Origin: an uncultured Prevotella sp.
Lineage (GTDB): Bacteria > Bacteroidota > Bacteroidia > Bacteroidales > Bacteroidaceae
Reading direction: 5' to 3'
Length of the DNA: 13,500 nt
Assembly (NCBI RefSeq): GCF_900549175.1
Contig: NZ_URNN01000092.1
Location: forward strand, 1-13,500
Shown here: in pieces, positions 1-6,554 of the stretch
How the letters are laid out: each line of letters begins with the position of its first letter
How positions within the stretch are numbered: the stretch's first letter is position 1
Position numbers and translations under genes: made by a program
The notes under the pieces: model-generated
What the model was told of the DNA's origin: nothing
The model's database searches: none
The model's input: the letters and a program-made list of their open reading frames with translations, nothing else

Positions 1-113
1 CCTCCGAACTTTATTTTCCCGAGAAGCACGCCTACAGCTATCACCATCGCATACAGCAAGGCTATGTGTGCGACAGAATCGGACGCTGTAAATAGATTAA
101 TTAACCAATCCAT
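1..113 (-). CDS. YidE/AspT-type putative transporter, N-terminal fragment
   Basis: The first 37 codons of a minus-strand gene that runs off the left edge. The start is the ATG at 113-111, and the protein begins MDWLINLF, continues through SVAHIALLYAMVIAVGVLLG and then GKIKFG. A short amphipathic start followed by one hydrophobic membrane segment (about residues 14-32) ending in GKIK matches, from memory, the N-terminus of the YidE/YbjL/AspT family of putative antiporters, which are about 550 residues with two TrkA-C domains between membrane halves. The rest is outside the window, so neither full length nor substrate can be judged. It lies 158 bp downstream of yggS on the same strand, behind a hairpin and a possible promoter of its own, so it is probably a separate transcription unit. 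The family call rests on only 37 residues. Confidence 0.7.
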   Translation of the reverse strand, partial: MDWLINLFTASDSVAHIALLYAMVIAVGVLLGKIKFG

Positions 114-166
114 AATCTAAATACTATATATTACTCTTAATTTATGTACCTATTGGAATTGTGCTG

Positions 167-174
167 CAAATTTA
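167..174 (-). promoter_or_regulatory. Possible -7 box of the transporter gene
   Basis: Read on the minus strand this is TAAATTTG, a match to the Bacteroidota -7 consensus TAnnTTTG. It would start transcription about 50 nt before the ATG at 113. No TTTG lies at the usual 19-21 bp upstream distance, so the call is weak. Confidence 0.35.
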
Positions 175-183
175 TACAAAATA

Positions 184-209
184 TTGCGCAAAAACTAATT
201 TTTGTGCAA
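184..209 (-). terminator. Hairpin between yggS and the transporter gene
   Basis: Arms TTGCGCAAAAA (184-194) and TTTTTGTGCAA (199-209) can pair over 11 positions, one of them a G-U wobble, around the 4-nt loop ctaa. On the minus strand the hairpin lies 62 nt after the yggS stop codon and is followed by a T-rich stretch (TATTTTG), so it is a plausible terminator for the DUF4494-yggS unit. Its outer arms also resemble the TTGCACA/TGTGCAA half-sites at 4767-4834, so a protein-binding site is an alternative reading. Confidence 0.45.
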
Positions 210-271
210 CTATTTTTGCTTTAATTCTTTGTCTCCTGACAAATTTCACAAACGCCTCCGGGGGCTTCAGG

Positions 272-943
272 CTAAACGCGCCGGCCGAATATGCGTGTTC
301 CCACGCGCACCATGGTGCTGCGGCAGTCCATCGCTATGCGGTAGTCGTCGCTCATTCCCCACGAGCGCTGGCAGAAAAAGTCGCTGCCGGCAAAATACTT
401 TTGCTTGACGGTATCGAACAAGTCGGCCACCGATTCGAACTCTGAACGAATCTGATTCTCGTCATCCACGTTCGATGCCATGGCCATCAGGCCGCAGATG
501 CGCACATGCTCCAGCTCGCGCCACCGCCCTTCGTCCAGCATGGCGAGGCACTCGTCGGGCAGGAAACCGTATTTGGTTTCCTCGCATGCCACACGCACTT
601 CAAGCAAAACATCCGTCACACGGCCGTATCTCGCTGACTGTCTGTCGATTTCGATGAGCAGTTTCAACGAGTCGACAGAGTCAATCATCGAAATGTACGG
701 AACGATATACTTGACCTTGTTGGTTTGCAGATGGCCTATAAAATGCCATCGGATATCTTTCGGCAGTGCGTTGTACTTGGCGGTCAGCTCGCGTTCGTGG
801 CTTTCGCCGAACACGCGCTGACCCTCCATGTAAGCCGCCTCGATGTCTTCACAGGGATGATATTTGCTTACGGCCACCAGCTCCACGCCGGGGCGCAGTG
901 TGTCCCTCACCTCGCGGAGGTTGCGTCTTATACCGCTTTCCAT
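272..943 (-). CDS. yggS: YggS/PLPBP family PLP-binding protein
   Basis: A 223-residue protein of the YggS/PROSC (PLPBP) family, single-domain alanine-racemase-fold proteins that bind pyridoxal phosphate and buffer its free level, affecting amino-acid and keto-acid balance; no catalytic activity is established. Visible marks are the PLP lysine in VAVSKYHP (Lys27), FGESHEREL (about 45-53), WHFIGHLQTNKVK (66-78), GLMAMASN in the second half and the C-terminal phosphate-binding stretch SWGMSDDY...TMVRVGTRIFG. Length fits the family (about 220-235). The start is the ATG at 943, 15 bp after the DUF4494 stop, so the two genes are very probably co-transcribed; this pairing is, from memory, common in Bacteroidales. 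No Shine-Dalgarno sequence is seen, which is normal for the phylum. Confidence 0.93.
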   Translation of the reverse strand: MESGIRRNLREVRDTLRPGVELVAVSKYHPCEDIEAAYMEGQRVFGESHERELTAKYNALPKDIRWHFIGHLQTNKVKYIVPYISMIDSVDSLKLLIEIDRQSARYGRVTDVLLEVRVACEETKYGFLPDECLAMLDEGRWRELEHVRICGLMAMASNVDDENQIRSEFESVADLFDTVKQKYFAGSDFFCQRSWGMSDDYRIAMDCRSTMVRVGTRIFGRRV

Positions 944-958
944 ATCCCGTTCAGGTGG

Positions 959-1438
959 TTATTGTTCGTATTCGGGTTTGGCGTCCTCCTCCTTCTTCTT
1001 GTATTCGAACACGTCCATAATCTGTGTTTCGGCCACCGACGCTATCACATAGTCTATCATCGTGCCGTCCATCACGGTGCCAATGTTGTTGACAGCACCG
1101 TTGAGTGTGCCGGCATTCACAAGATAGTTGACGTTGGAGCGCTTCTCCTTGCTCGACTTTTCGTCTATCGTGATAAACTGCAGCTTGGCCTTGTACCACC
1201 TGTCGGCAATGTCGTCATCGCTGAAGAATATCTCCTTATAGGCGGCTTTCTTGATGTCGGCCACTTCAAACTCGCCGCTGATGTACGATGACATCTCTTC
1301 GATTATGCGCTGTTCTGCCTCTGTAAAGCTGAGCGCATCGACGGTATACACTTCTGTCACCTTTTTCTGCATGCCGTCTTCCATTGTCTTTTCGTAACGG
1401 ATTTTACACTCAAACCATTCTGCTGTTCTGCTTCTCAT
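959..1438 (-). CDS. DUF4494 domain-containing protein
   Basis: A protein of 159 residues if the ATG at 1438 is used. The reading frame extends two codons further to a TTG at 1444, but the ATG fits family starts better, since the conserved block EWFECKIRYEK then lies close to the N-terminus. The body (KKVTEVYTVDALSFTEAEQR, then SGEFEVADIKKA, DRWYKAKLQFITIDEKS and DYVIASVAETQIMDVFEY) is recognisable as DUF4494, a small cytoplasmic family found in Bacteroidota with no assigned function. No signal peptide or membrane segment is seen. The C-terminus is charged (KKKEEDAKPEYEQ). It is the first gene of a probable two-gene operon with yggS and has a -7 box upstream. Confidence 0.88.
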   Translation of the reverse strand: MRSRTAEWFECKIRYEKTMEDGMQKKVTEVYTVDALSFTEAEQRIIEEMSSYISGEFEVADIKKAAYKEIFFSDDDIADRWYKAKLQFITIDEKSSKEKRSNVNYLVNAGTLNGAVNNIGTVMDGTMIDYVIASVAETQIMDVFEYKKKEEDAKPEYEQ

Positions 1439-1486
1439 ATTCAATTAAATGTTTGTTGTTGTATGTTGTTTCTTATTTTTGAAGCG

Positions 1487-1494
1487 CAAAAGTA
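1487..1494 (-). promoter_or_regulatory. -7 box for the DUF4494-yggS operon
   Basis: Minus strand reads TACTTTTG, matching TAnnTTTG, followed by CGCTTC. Predicted transcription start is near 1483, about 45 nt before the ATG at 1438. No TTTG is found 19-21 bp further upstream, so only the -7 half supports the call. Confidence 0.5.
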
Positions 1495-1544
1495 GCTTAT
1501 TTAATTGTAAAAGGAGAATCAATATTTAAAAAATTTGTTAAGAA

Positions 1545-1760
1545 CGGCACTATTCCCCGCTTTATCCGGCATAGGCATGCCGCACGGAAAAGACGCCGGA
1601 GGGGCTGCCGGAGTGTGGCCGCACGCACGGTTGAAAGCCCCGCCACATTATTAATGGTGGTGCCGGGCGGCGCGTACGGATGGCGGCATGTAAGTTTAAT
1701 TCTGAAAAAAACGCCTTTCAACTTTCTCAAAACAGGATGGCGGGGCCGCGTCTCCGGCTG
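1545..1760. other. GC-rich, dyad-rich intergenic patch
   Basis: Between the AT-rich promoter region of the DUF4494 gene and the 22-bp repeat array lies a GC-rich stretch without a believable gene. It holds a perfect 6-bp dyad with a 4-nt loop (CGGCAT 1567-1572, ATGCCG 1577-1582), a direct repeat GCCGGAG (1595-1601 and 1607-1613), an imperfect dyad centred near 1651 (CCACATTA against TAATGGTGG), and a copy of TGGCGGGGC at about 1739 complementary to GCCCCGCCA near 1638. An open frame crosses it, but its composition is unlike a gene and its product resembles no protein I know. Confidence 0.5.
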
Positions 1761-1767
1761 TCCCGAC

Positions 1768-2019
1768 ATGCAGAAAGGGCATGTTTCTCATGCCGCAAAC
1801 GGCGTTTTGCACCGTTTTTTTGCCCGTTTCACCGTCTGTTTCGGCCTTTTCGCTGTCCGAAAGTGCCGCTTTTGCAGTCCGAAAGCGGCCGTTTTGCGTT
1901 GCAAAAGTGCCTGTTTTGCAATGCAAAACGGCCCTCTCCGCTTTCCTTACAAGGCCGTGTTTTCGCAACGTGTTGATAATCAGGGTTTCCCTTTTGCGTG
2001 CAAAAACGCCGTTTTCGGG
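1768..2019. repeat. Tandem array of ~22-bp quasi-palindromic units
   Basis: A run of imperfect units with a 22-bp period starts at 1768, 1790, 1812, 1834 (21 bp), 1855, 1877, 1899 and 1921, with a poorer unit near 1946 and a further good, out-of-phase one at 1998-2019. A typical unit has the form TGCAAAA or TCCGAAA, then GTGCC or CGGCC, then TTTTGCA, so each unit is nearly its own reverse complement. Junctions make cleaner palindromes: TTTTGC-gtt-GCAAAA (1892-1906) and GTTTTGCA-a-TGCAAAAC (1913-1929). The units starting at 1855, 1877 and 1899 agree best. The region is untranslated as far as I can tell. I recall similar GCAAAA-rich intergenic repeats in Prevotella genomes but cannot confirm a match. 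Confidence 0.7.
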
Positions 2020-2052
2020 CTTCCGGTGAAAAACAAATGCGGGCGAAGCCGA

Positions 2053-2066
2053 TTAACATACGTTAA
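2053..2066. repeat. Short dyad TTAAC-N4-GTTAA
   Basis: A perfect 5-bp inverted repeat with a 4-bp spacer, between the 22-bp repeat array and the aminotransferase promoter. It could be a regulator site, but a dyad this short can arise by chance. Confidence 0.3.
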
Positions 2067-2207
2067 AGTAAGGAATGTTCGCAGGGCGCGATACTGCGTG
2101 TCCCCACCCTGCCAGCCATGTGTTCCGGACGTGCCGGACTGCTCATACAGAGGCGCAAAGACCGGAAAAGAATAAAAAAAATACGGGCAAACACATACGT
2201 ATATGGA

Positions 2208-2225
2208 TATTTTTGCGTAAGTTTG
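2208..2225 (+). promoter_or_regulatory. Two -7 boxes of the aminotransferase gene
   Basis: TATTTTTG (2208-2215) and TAAGTTTG (2218-2225) both match TAnnTTTG. The downstream one would start transcription near 2230, about 25 nt before the ATG at 2255, similar to the short leaders predicted for other genes here. Neither has a clear TTTG at the right distance upstream. Confidence 0.5.
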
Positions 2226-2254
2226 CACTTGAAACAATAACAATTCAGACAAAA

Positions 2255-3457
2255 ATGCCGGAAATATCAATTCGCGGACACGAGATGCCGGAGTCGCCTA
2301 TCAGGAAACTCGCCCCGTTAGCCGCAGCGGCAAGCCGCCGTGGAATCAAAGTCTACCACCTCAATATCGGTCAGCCCGACCTGCCCACACCGCAGGAAGG
2401 TCTTGACGCACTGAAGCATATAGACCGCACAATACTCGAATATTCACCGTCGCAGGGCTACCTGAGCTATCGCGAGAAGCTGGTGGGCTACTACAAGAAG
2501 TTCAACATCAACGTGACGGCCGACGACATCATCATCACGGCGGGCGGCAGCGAGGCCGTGCTTTTCGCCTTCATGTCATGCCTCAATCCGGGCGACGAAA
2601 TCATCGTTCCCGAGCCGGCCTATGCCAACTACATGGCCTTTGCCATATCGGCAGGCGCAAAGATACGCACCATAGCCACTACGATAGACGAGGGATTCTC
2701 GCTGCCCAAGGTGGAGAAGTTTGAGGAACTCATCAACGACCGCACGCGAGCCATCATGATATGCAACCCGAACAACCCCACGGGCTACCTCTACACGCGG
2801 CGCGAAATGAACCAGATAAGGGACCTGGTGAAGAAGTACGACCTCTATCTTTTCTCCGATGAGGTTTACCGTGAGTACATCTACACGGGCTCGCCGTACA
2901 TCAGCGCGTGCCATCTGGAGGGCATAGAGGACAATGTGATACTGATAGACTCCGTGTCGAAACGCTACTCGGAGTGCGGAATACGCATCGGCGCGCTCAT
3001 AACGAAGAACAGGGAGGTGCGCGATGCCGTGATGAAGTTTTGTCAGGCGCGCCTGTCCCCACCGCTCATCGGACAGATAGTGGCCGAGGCTTCGCTCGAT
3101 GCGCCCGAGGAGTATTACCGCGATGTGTATGACGAATATGTGGAGCGGAGGAAGTGTCTCATAGACGGGCTCAACCGCATACCCGGCGTCTACTCGCCCA
3201 TACCCATGGGAGCGTTTTACACCGTGGCCAAACTGCCGGTGGACGACAGCGAGAAGTTCTGCCGCTGGTGCCTGTCAGACTTCGACTACAACGGCGAGAC
3301 GATAATGCTGGCCCCTGCCGCCGGATTCTACACCACGCCCGGTGCCGGCATCGACCAGGTGCGCATTGCGTACATACTTAACAAGGAAGACCTCGGCAAG
3401 GCACTGGTGGTGTTGCGCAAGGCTCTGGAAAGTTATCCCGGACGGCGCACAGAATAG
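2255..3457 (+). CDS. Class I/II PLP-dependent aminotransferase
   Basis: A 400-residue fold-type I aminotransferase, cytoplasmic, expected to move an amino group between an amino acid and a 2-oxo acid using PLP. Landmarks are NIGQPDLPTP (37-46), the PLP phosphate-binding AGGSEAV (96-102), NPNNPTGYLY (171-180) with the cofactor-contacting Asn, SDEVYREY (201-208) with Asp202 and Tyr205, the Schiff-base lysine in SVSKRYS (Lys236) and the carboxylate-binding Arg370 in QVRIAY. The frame is open back to 2075, but the ATG at 2255 gives a family-typical length, starts just before conserved sequence and follows two -7 boxes. The substrate cannot be read from the sequence; aspartate-type or broad-specificity activity is likely. 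The permease gene follows after 58 bp, so the two are probably co-transcribed. Confidence 0.9.
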   Translation: MPEISIRGHEMPESPIRKLAPLAAAASRRGIKVYHLNIGQPDLPTPQEGLDALKHIDRTILEYSPSQGYLSYREKLVGYYKKFNINVTADDIIITAGGSEAVLFAFMSCLNPGDEIIVPEPAYANYMAFAISAGAKIRTIATTIDEGFSLPKVEKFEELINDRTRAIMICNPNNPTGYLYTRREMNQIRDLVKKYDLYLFSDEVYREYIYTGSPYISACHLEGIEDNVILIDSVSKRYSECGIRIGALITKNREVRDAVMKFCQARLSPPLIGQIVAEASLDAPEEYYRDVYDEYVERRKCLIDGLNRIPGVYSPIPMGAFYTVAKLPVDDSEKFCRWCLSDFDYNGETIMLAPAAGFYTTPGAGIDQVRIAYILNKEDLGKALVVLRKALESYPGRRTE

Positions 3458-3515
3458 CAGGCAGGTACAACAGGGCGAAAGACAAAAAGAAAACGAACAG
3501 AAATTTATTTATCGG

Positions 3516-4763
3516 GTGAATCTTCCATTATTCATAGCAAGAAAGATTTATGGCAGCCGCGAGGCCGGCACCAAGGTGAGCCGTCCGGCCATACGCATTG
3601 CCACGGCCGGAGTGGCAATAGGGCTTGCGGTAATGATTATTACGGTGTCGGTCGTAATAGGTTTCAAGCACACCATCCGCGACAAGGTGGTGGGGTTCGG
3701 CAGCCACATCAAGATAGAGAACTTTCTCAGCATGCAGACCACCGACAGTTACCCGGTGTGCATAAGCGACAGCATGATGAAAGTGCTGCGCGGCACGGGC
3801 GGCGTGACCGTGGCCGAACGCTACACCATCACGCAGGGTATACTGAAAACGGACAGCGACTTTCTGGGAATTTCGTTCAAGGGAGTTGACGGCGGGTATG
3901 ACACCACATTCCTCCATGCCAACATTGTGGACGGCAAGATACCGGCTTTCAGCAGCACCAAGAGCGGTGGCTCGATACTGATATCACGCATTACGGCCAA
4001 CAAGCTTGGCCTGAAGACCAACGACAGGGTTTTCGCCTATTTCATATCAAACGACGATGTTAGGGTACGCAGGTTTACGGTGTCGGGCATTTACGACACG
4101 GGCATGACCCAATTCGACAACTCCCTGTGCTTCACCGACATATACACCACTACAAAGCTGAACTCATGGGAGCCCGACATGTGCAGCGGGGCGGAGCTGA
4201 AGGTGACCGACTTCGACCGGCTGGAAGAGACGGCAGGGCTTGTGGAAAGCCACGTGAACAAGACCGTCGACAAATATGGCGGCACCCTGACGTCGCAGAC
4301 CATATACGAAGCGTATCCGCAGATATTCACCTGGCTCGACCTGCTCGACATCAATGTGTGGATAATATTGGCCCTGATGGCGTGTGTGGCGGGATTTACG
4401 ATGGTGTCGGGACTTCTCATCATCATCCTCGAGCGCACACAGATGATAGGTGTGATGAAGGCTCTCGGAGCGTCGGACAACGTCGTGCGCCGCACATTTC
4501 TGTGGTTTGCGGTGTTCATCATCGGCCGCGGACTGCTTTGGGGCGACATAATCGGCATAGGTCTTGTCGTGCTGCAGATGTACACGGGGGTGGTGAGTCT
4601 TGACCCGTCGATATATTATGTCAGCACGGCTCCGATGGAGATAGACCTTACTCTGATACTGCTTATAAATGCAGCAACACTGTTCATCAGTGTGGCCGTA
4701 CTTATAGGACCCAGCTATCTCATATCACATATACATCCGGCGAAATCGATGAGGTACGAATAA
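3516..4763 (+). CDS. LolC/LolE-type (FtsX family) ABC permease
   Basis: A 415-residue inner-membrane permease with the MacB/FtsX layout: one N-terminal membrane segment (about 27-50, ATAGVAIGLAVMIITVSVVI), a periplasmic domain of about 220 residues (51-279), then three segments near 281-305, 327-353 and 377-404, ending HPAKSMRYE. This is the topology of LolC/LolE, which extract lipoproteins for the outer membrane together with the ATPase LolD. No ATPase gene is adjacent, so a partner would have to be encoded elsewhere. The only sensible start is GTG at 3516 (VNLPLFIARKIY, matching the family opening NLPxFIAR); no in-frame ATG precedes the first membrane segment. ERTQMIGVMKALGAS (306-320) is the cytoplasmic coupling segment. 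It lies 58 bp after the aminotransferase with no terminator visible between. Confidence 0.88.
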   Translation: MNLPLFIARKIYGSREAGTKVSRPAIRIATAGVAIGLAVMIITVSVVIGFKHTIRDKVVGFGSHIKIENFLSMQTTDSYPVCISDSMMKVLRGTGGVTVAERYTITQGILKTDSDFLGISFKGVDGGYDTTFLHANIVDGKIPAFSSTKSGGSILISRITANKLGLKTNDRVFAYFISNDDVRVRRFTVSGIYDTGMTQFDNSLCFTDIYTTTKLNSWEPDMCSGAELKVTDFDRLEETAGLVESHVNKTVDKYGGTLTSQTIYEAYPQIFTWLDLLDINVWIILALMACVAGFTMVSGLLIIILERTQMIGVMKALGASDNVVRRTFLWFAVFIIGRGLLWGDIIGIGLVVLQMYTGVVSLDPSIYYVSTAPMEIDLTLILLINAATLFISVAVLIGPSYLISHIHPAKSMRYE

Positions 4764-4766
4764 ATA

Positions 4767-4834
4767 TTGCACATTATATTTGGAAATGTGCAAATAAAAC
4801 TTTATCTTTGCACACAAAAATGAATATTGTGCAA
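4767..4834. promoter_or_regulatory. Four alternating TTGCACA half-sites (two operators)
   Basis: TTGCACA at 4767-4773 and 4808-4814, and its complement TGTGCAA at 4787-4793 and 4828-4834, give two identical inverted repeats TTGCACA-N13-TGTGCAA exactly 41 bp apart. The four half-sites start 20, 21 and 20 bp apart, about two helical turns, so all face the same side of the DNA. They cover the -33 to -7 region and reach the first base of the start codon. Spacer sequences differ between the copies, as expected of protein-binding sites rather than a duplication. The first repeat, right after the permease stop, could alternatively act as a terminator hairpin, but no T-run follows it. Confidence 0.65.
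4779..4810 (+). promoter_or_regulatory. Bacteroidota-type promoter of the acyl-CoA synthetase genes
   Basis: TTTG at 4779-4782 and TATCTTTG at 4803-4810 are separated by 20 bp, the textbook -33/-7 arrangement for this phylum. Predicted transcription start is about 4814-4817, giving a leader of only about 20 nt before the ATG at 4834. Confidence 0.8.
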
Positions 4835-4837
4835 TGA
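4820..4837 (+). CDS. Possible five-codon leader minicistron
   Basis: An ATG at 4820 opens a frame encoding MNIVQ and ending in TGA at 4835-4837, which overlaps the synthetase ATG (4834-4836) as ATGA. It sits a few bases after the predicted transcription start. It may couple translation to the next gene or be accidental; no coding signal can be assessed at this length. Confidence 0.25.
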   Translation: MNIVQ

Positions 4838-6498
4838 CATCAAACGAGAGTTTCAATTCGTACATAGAAAAAAGCATTGTTAGCAACTGGCATCGTGACG
4901 CCCTGACTGACTATCAGGGCATAACCTTGCAATATCACGATGTGGCGAGAAAAATAGAGAAACTGCACATACTGTTTGAAAACAGCGGTGTAAAGCGCGG
5001 CGACAAGATAGCCATCTGCGGACGCAACAGCGCACACTGGGCCGTGGCCTTTCTTGCAACGCTGACGTACGGGGCCGTCTCAGTGCCCATACAGCATGAA
5101 TTCAATGCGGAACAGATACACAACATCGTCAACCACAGCGAGGCAAAGATGCTCTTTGTGGGTGATGTGGTGGCCAAAATGATAGACCCCGACATGATGC
5201 CCGAGCTTGAAGGCATCGTCTATATACCTGATTACTCGCTCGTGACGTCACGTTCGGAACGGTTGAGTTTCGCCCGCGAACACCTCAACGAGCTGTTCGG
5301 CAAAAAATATCCCAAGGCTTTCCGGCAGGAACATGTAAGTTACCATAGAGACGAAGCGGAAGAACTGGCCCTGATAAACTATACAAGCGGCACCACAGGA
5401 TTCTCGAAAGGCGTCATGCTGCCGTACAGGGCACTGTGGGGAAACCTTGATTTCTGCATGAGTGCCATAGGCACCCGCATAGCCCAAGGCAGCAATACAC
5501 TGAGCATATTGCCCATGGCCCACATGTACGGCATGGCCATAGAGTTCTTCTTCCCATTCTGCCACGGCTGCCATCTCTATTTTCTCACGCGCCTGCCCTC
5601 GCCCGCCATCATTGCACAGGCGTTCGCAGACGTGCATCCGGCAATAGTCATTTCGGTTCCGCTCATAGTGGACAAGATTATACGCAAGAGGGTTTTCCCC
5701 ATCATCCAGACCAACCGCATGAAGCTGTTGCTCAATATGCCCGTCATCAACAAGAAGGTGAAGCAGAAGATTTGCGAGCAGGTGTGCAACGCTTTCGGCG
5801 GAAACGCGTATGAAGTGATTGTGGGAGGAGCTCCGCTCAACCAGGAGATTGAGACTTTCCTGAAGAGCATTGACTTCCCGATAACGGTGGGTTATGGCTC
5901 GACGGAATGTGCGCCACTGATATCATTCAGCGACAAGAGCGACTTCATACCGGGCAGTTGCGGCACGCCGGTGGCTCACATGGAAGTGAGGATAGACAGC
6001 AGCGACCCCGAAAACATACCGGGAGAGATTGTGGCAAGAGGCATGAATGTCATGCTGGGTTACTATAAAAATCCGGAAGCCACGGCGGAGGTTCTTGACA
6101 GCGAAGGATGGTTCCACACCGGCGATTTGGGAACGATGAGCCGCGACGGACACCTTTTCATACGCGGACGCATAAAGAACATGCTCCTCGGTGCCAACGG
6201 ACAGAATGTCTATCCGGAAGAAATAGAGGACAAGCTCAACTCGATGCCGATGGTCAACGAAAGCATAATAGTGCAGAAGGACAACAAGTTCGTGGCACTG
6301 ATTCACCCAGATTACGACGAGGCACACGCCATGGGATTCAACGATGAGGACCTAGCGGGAATAATGGAACAGAACAGACGGGACCTCAACTCCACATTGC
6401 CTGCATACAGTAAGATAGCTGTTGTGCAGATACATGAAGACGAGTTTGAGAAGACTCCCAAGAAAAGTATAAAGAGATACTTATATACCAATATTTAA
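4834..6498 (+). CDS. Long-chain fatty-acid-CoA ligase-like AMP-forming synthetase (copy 1)
   Basis: A 554-residue ANL-superfamily enzyme expected to activate a carboxylic acid, probably a fatty acid, to acyl-AMP with ATP and then to acyl-CoA. Motifs: P-loop YTSGTTGFSKG (183-193), the A4-type stretch SILPMAHMYG (224-233), GYGSTECAP (353-361), GEIVARGMNVMLGYYKNP (397-414), GWFHTGDLG (425-433) with the ribose-binding Asp431, GRIKNML (445-451), NGQNVYPEEIED (455-466) and the C-terminal EFEKTPKKSIKRYL (537-550). In a simple alignment to KTPxGK-type synthetases, the usual catalytic lysine position falls on Ser545 with lysines on either side. No membrane segment is evident. It is the first gene of a pair with its paralog 56 bp downstream, behind a clear promoter and a probable operator. 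Substrate chain length is not readable. Confidence 0.9.
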   Translation: MTSNESFNSYIEKSIVSNWHRDALTDYQGITLQYHDVARKIEKLHILFENSGVKRGDKIAICGRNSAHWAVAFLATLTYGAVSVPIQHEFNAEQIHNIVNHSEAKMLFVGDVVAKMIDPDMMPELEGIVYIPDYSLVTSRSERLSFAREHLNELFGKKYPKAFRQEHVSYHRDEAEELALINYTSGTTGFSKGVMLPYRALWGNLDFCMSAIGTRIAQGSNTLSILPMAHMYGMAIEFFFPFCHGCHLYFLTRLPSPAIIAQAFADVHPAIVISVPLIVDKIIRKRVFPIIQTNRMKLLLNMPVINKKVKQKICEQVCNAFGGNAYEVIVGGAPLNQEIETFLKSIDFPITVGYGSTECAPLISFSDKSDFIPGSCGTPVAHMEVRIDSSDPENIPGEIVARGMNVMLGYYKNPEATAEVLDSEGWFHTGDLGTMSRDGHLFIRGRIKNMLLGANGQNVYPEEIEDKLNSMPMVNESIIVQKDNKFVALIHPDYDEAHAMGFNDEDLAGIMEQNRRDLNSTLPAYSKIAVVQIHEDEFEKTPKKSIKRYLYTNI

Positions 6499-6508
6499 CA
6501 ACGGCGAG

Positions 6509-6526
6509 GAATAACTGCTGTTATTC
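6509..6526 (+). other. Intercistronic hairpin between the synthetase genes
   Basis: GAATAAC (6509-6515), loop tgct, GTTATTC (6520-6526): a perfect 7-bp stem, extendable by one G-U pair. No T-run follows, so it is more likely an RNA-processing or stability element than a terminator. Confidence 0.45.
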
Positions 6527-6554
6527 TGAAACGGAAAAGACAGGTCTATCGCTT

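Noticed and set aside
725..1291. 188-codon plus-strand frame opposite yggS and the DUF4494 gene
   Set aside because: Antisense shadow of two genes with clear family matches; its own product shows only composition-driven His/Val/Leu-rich sequence.
1768..2019. CRISPR array
   Set aside because: Units are contiguous with a 22-bp period and no unique spacers, the copies are imperfect, and no cas gene is nearby.
1615..2175. Open frames of 76-186 codons across the 1500-2250 region on both strands
   Set aside because: They run through the GC-rich patch and the 22-bp repeats on both strands at once. Their products are repeat-derived (runs of Phe, Cys, Ala, Lys) with no recognisable domain, and no promoter box fits.
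2075..2254. 60-residue N-terminal extension of the aminotransferase
   Set aside because: The extension crosses the predicted -7 boxes and has no domain or targeting features; the ATG at 2255 gives the normal family length.
4767..4793. First TTGCACA repeat as a plain intrinsic terminator of the permease gene
   Set aside because: No T-run follows the stem, it overlaps the -33 box, and the same arms with the same spacing recur 41 bp downstream, which fits an operator better. A dual role is not excluded.
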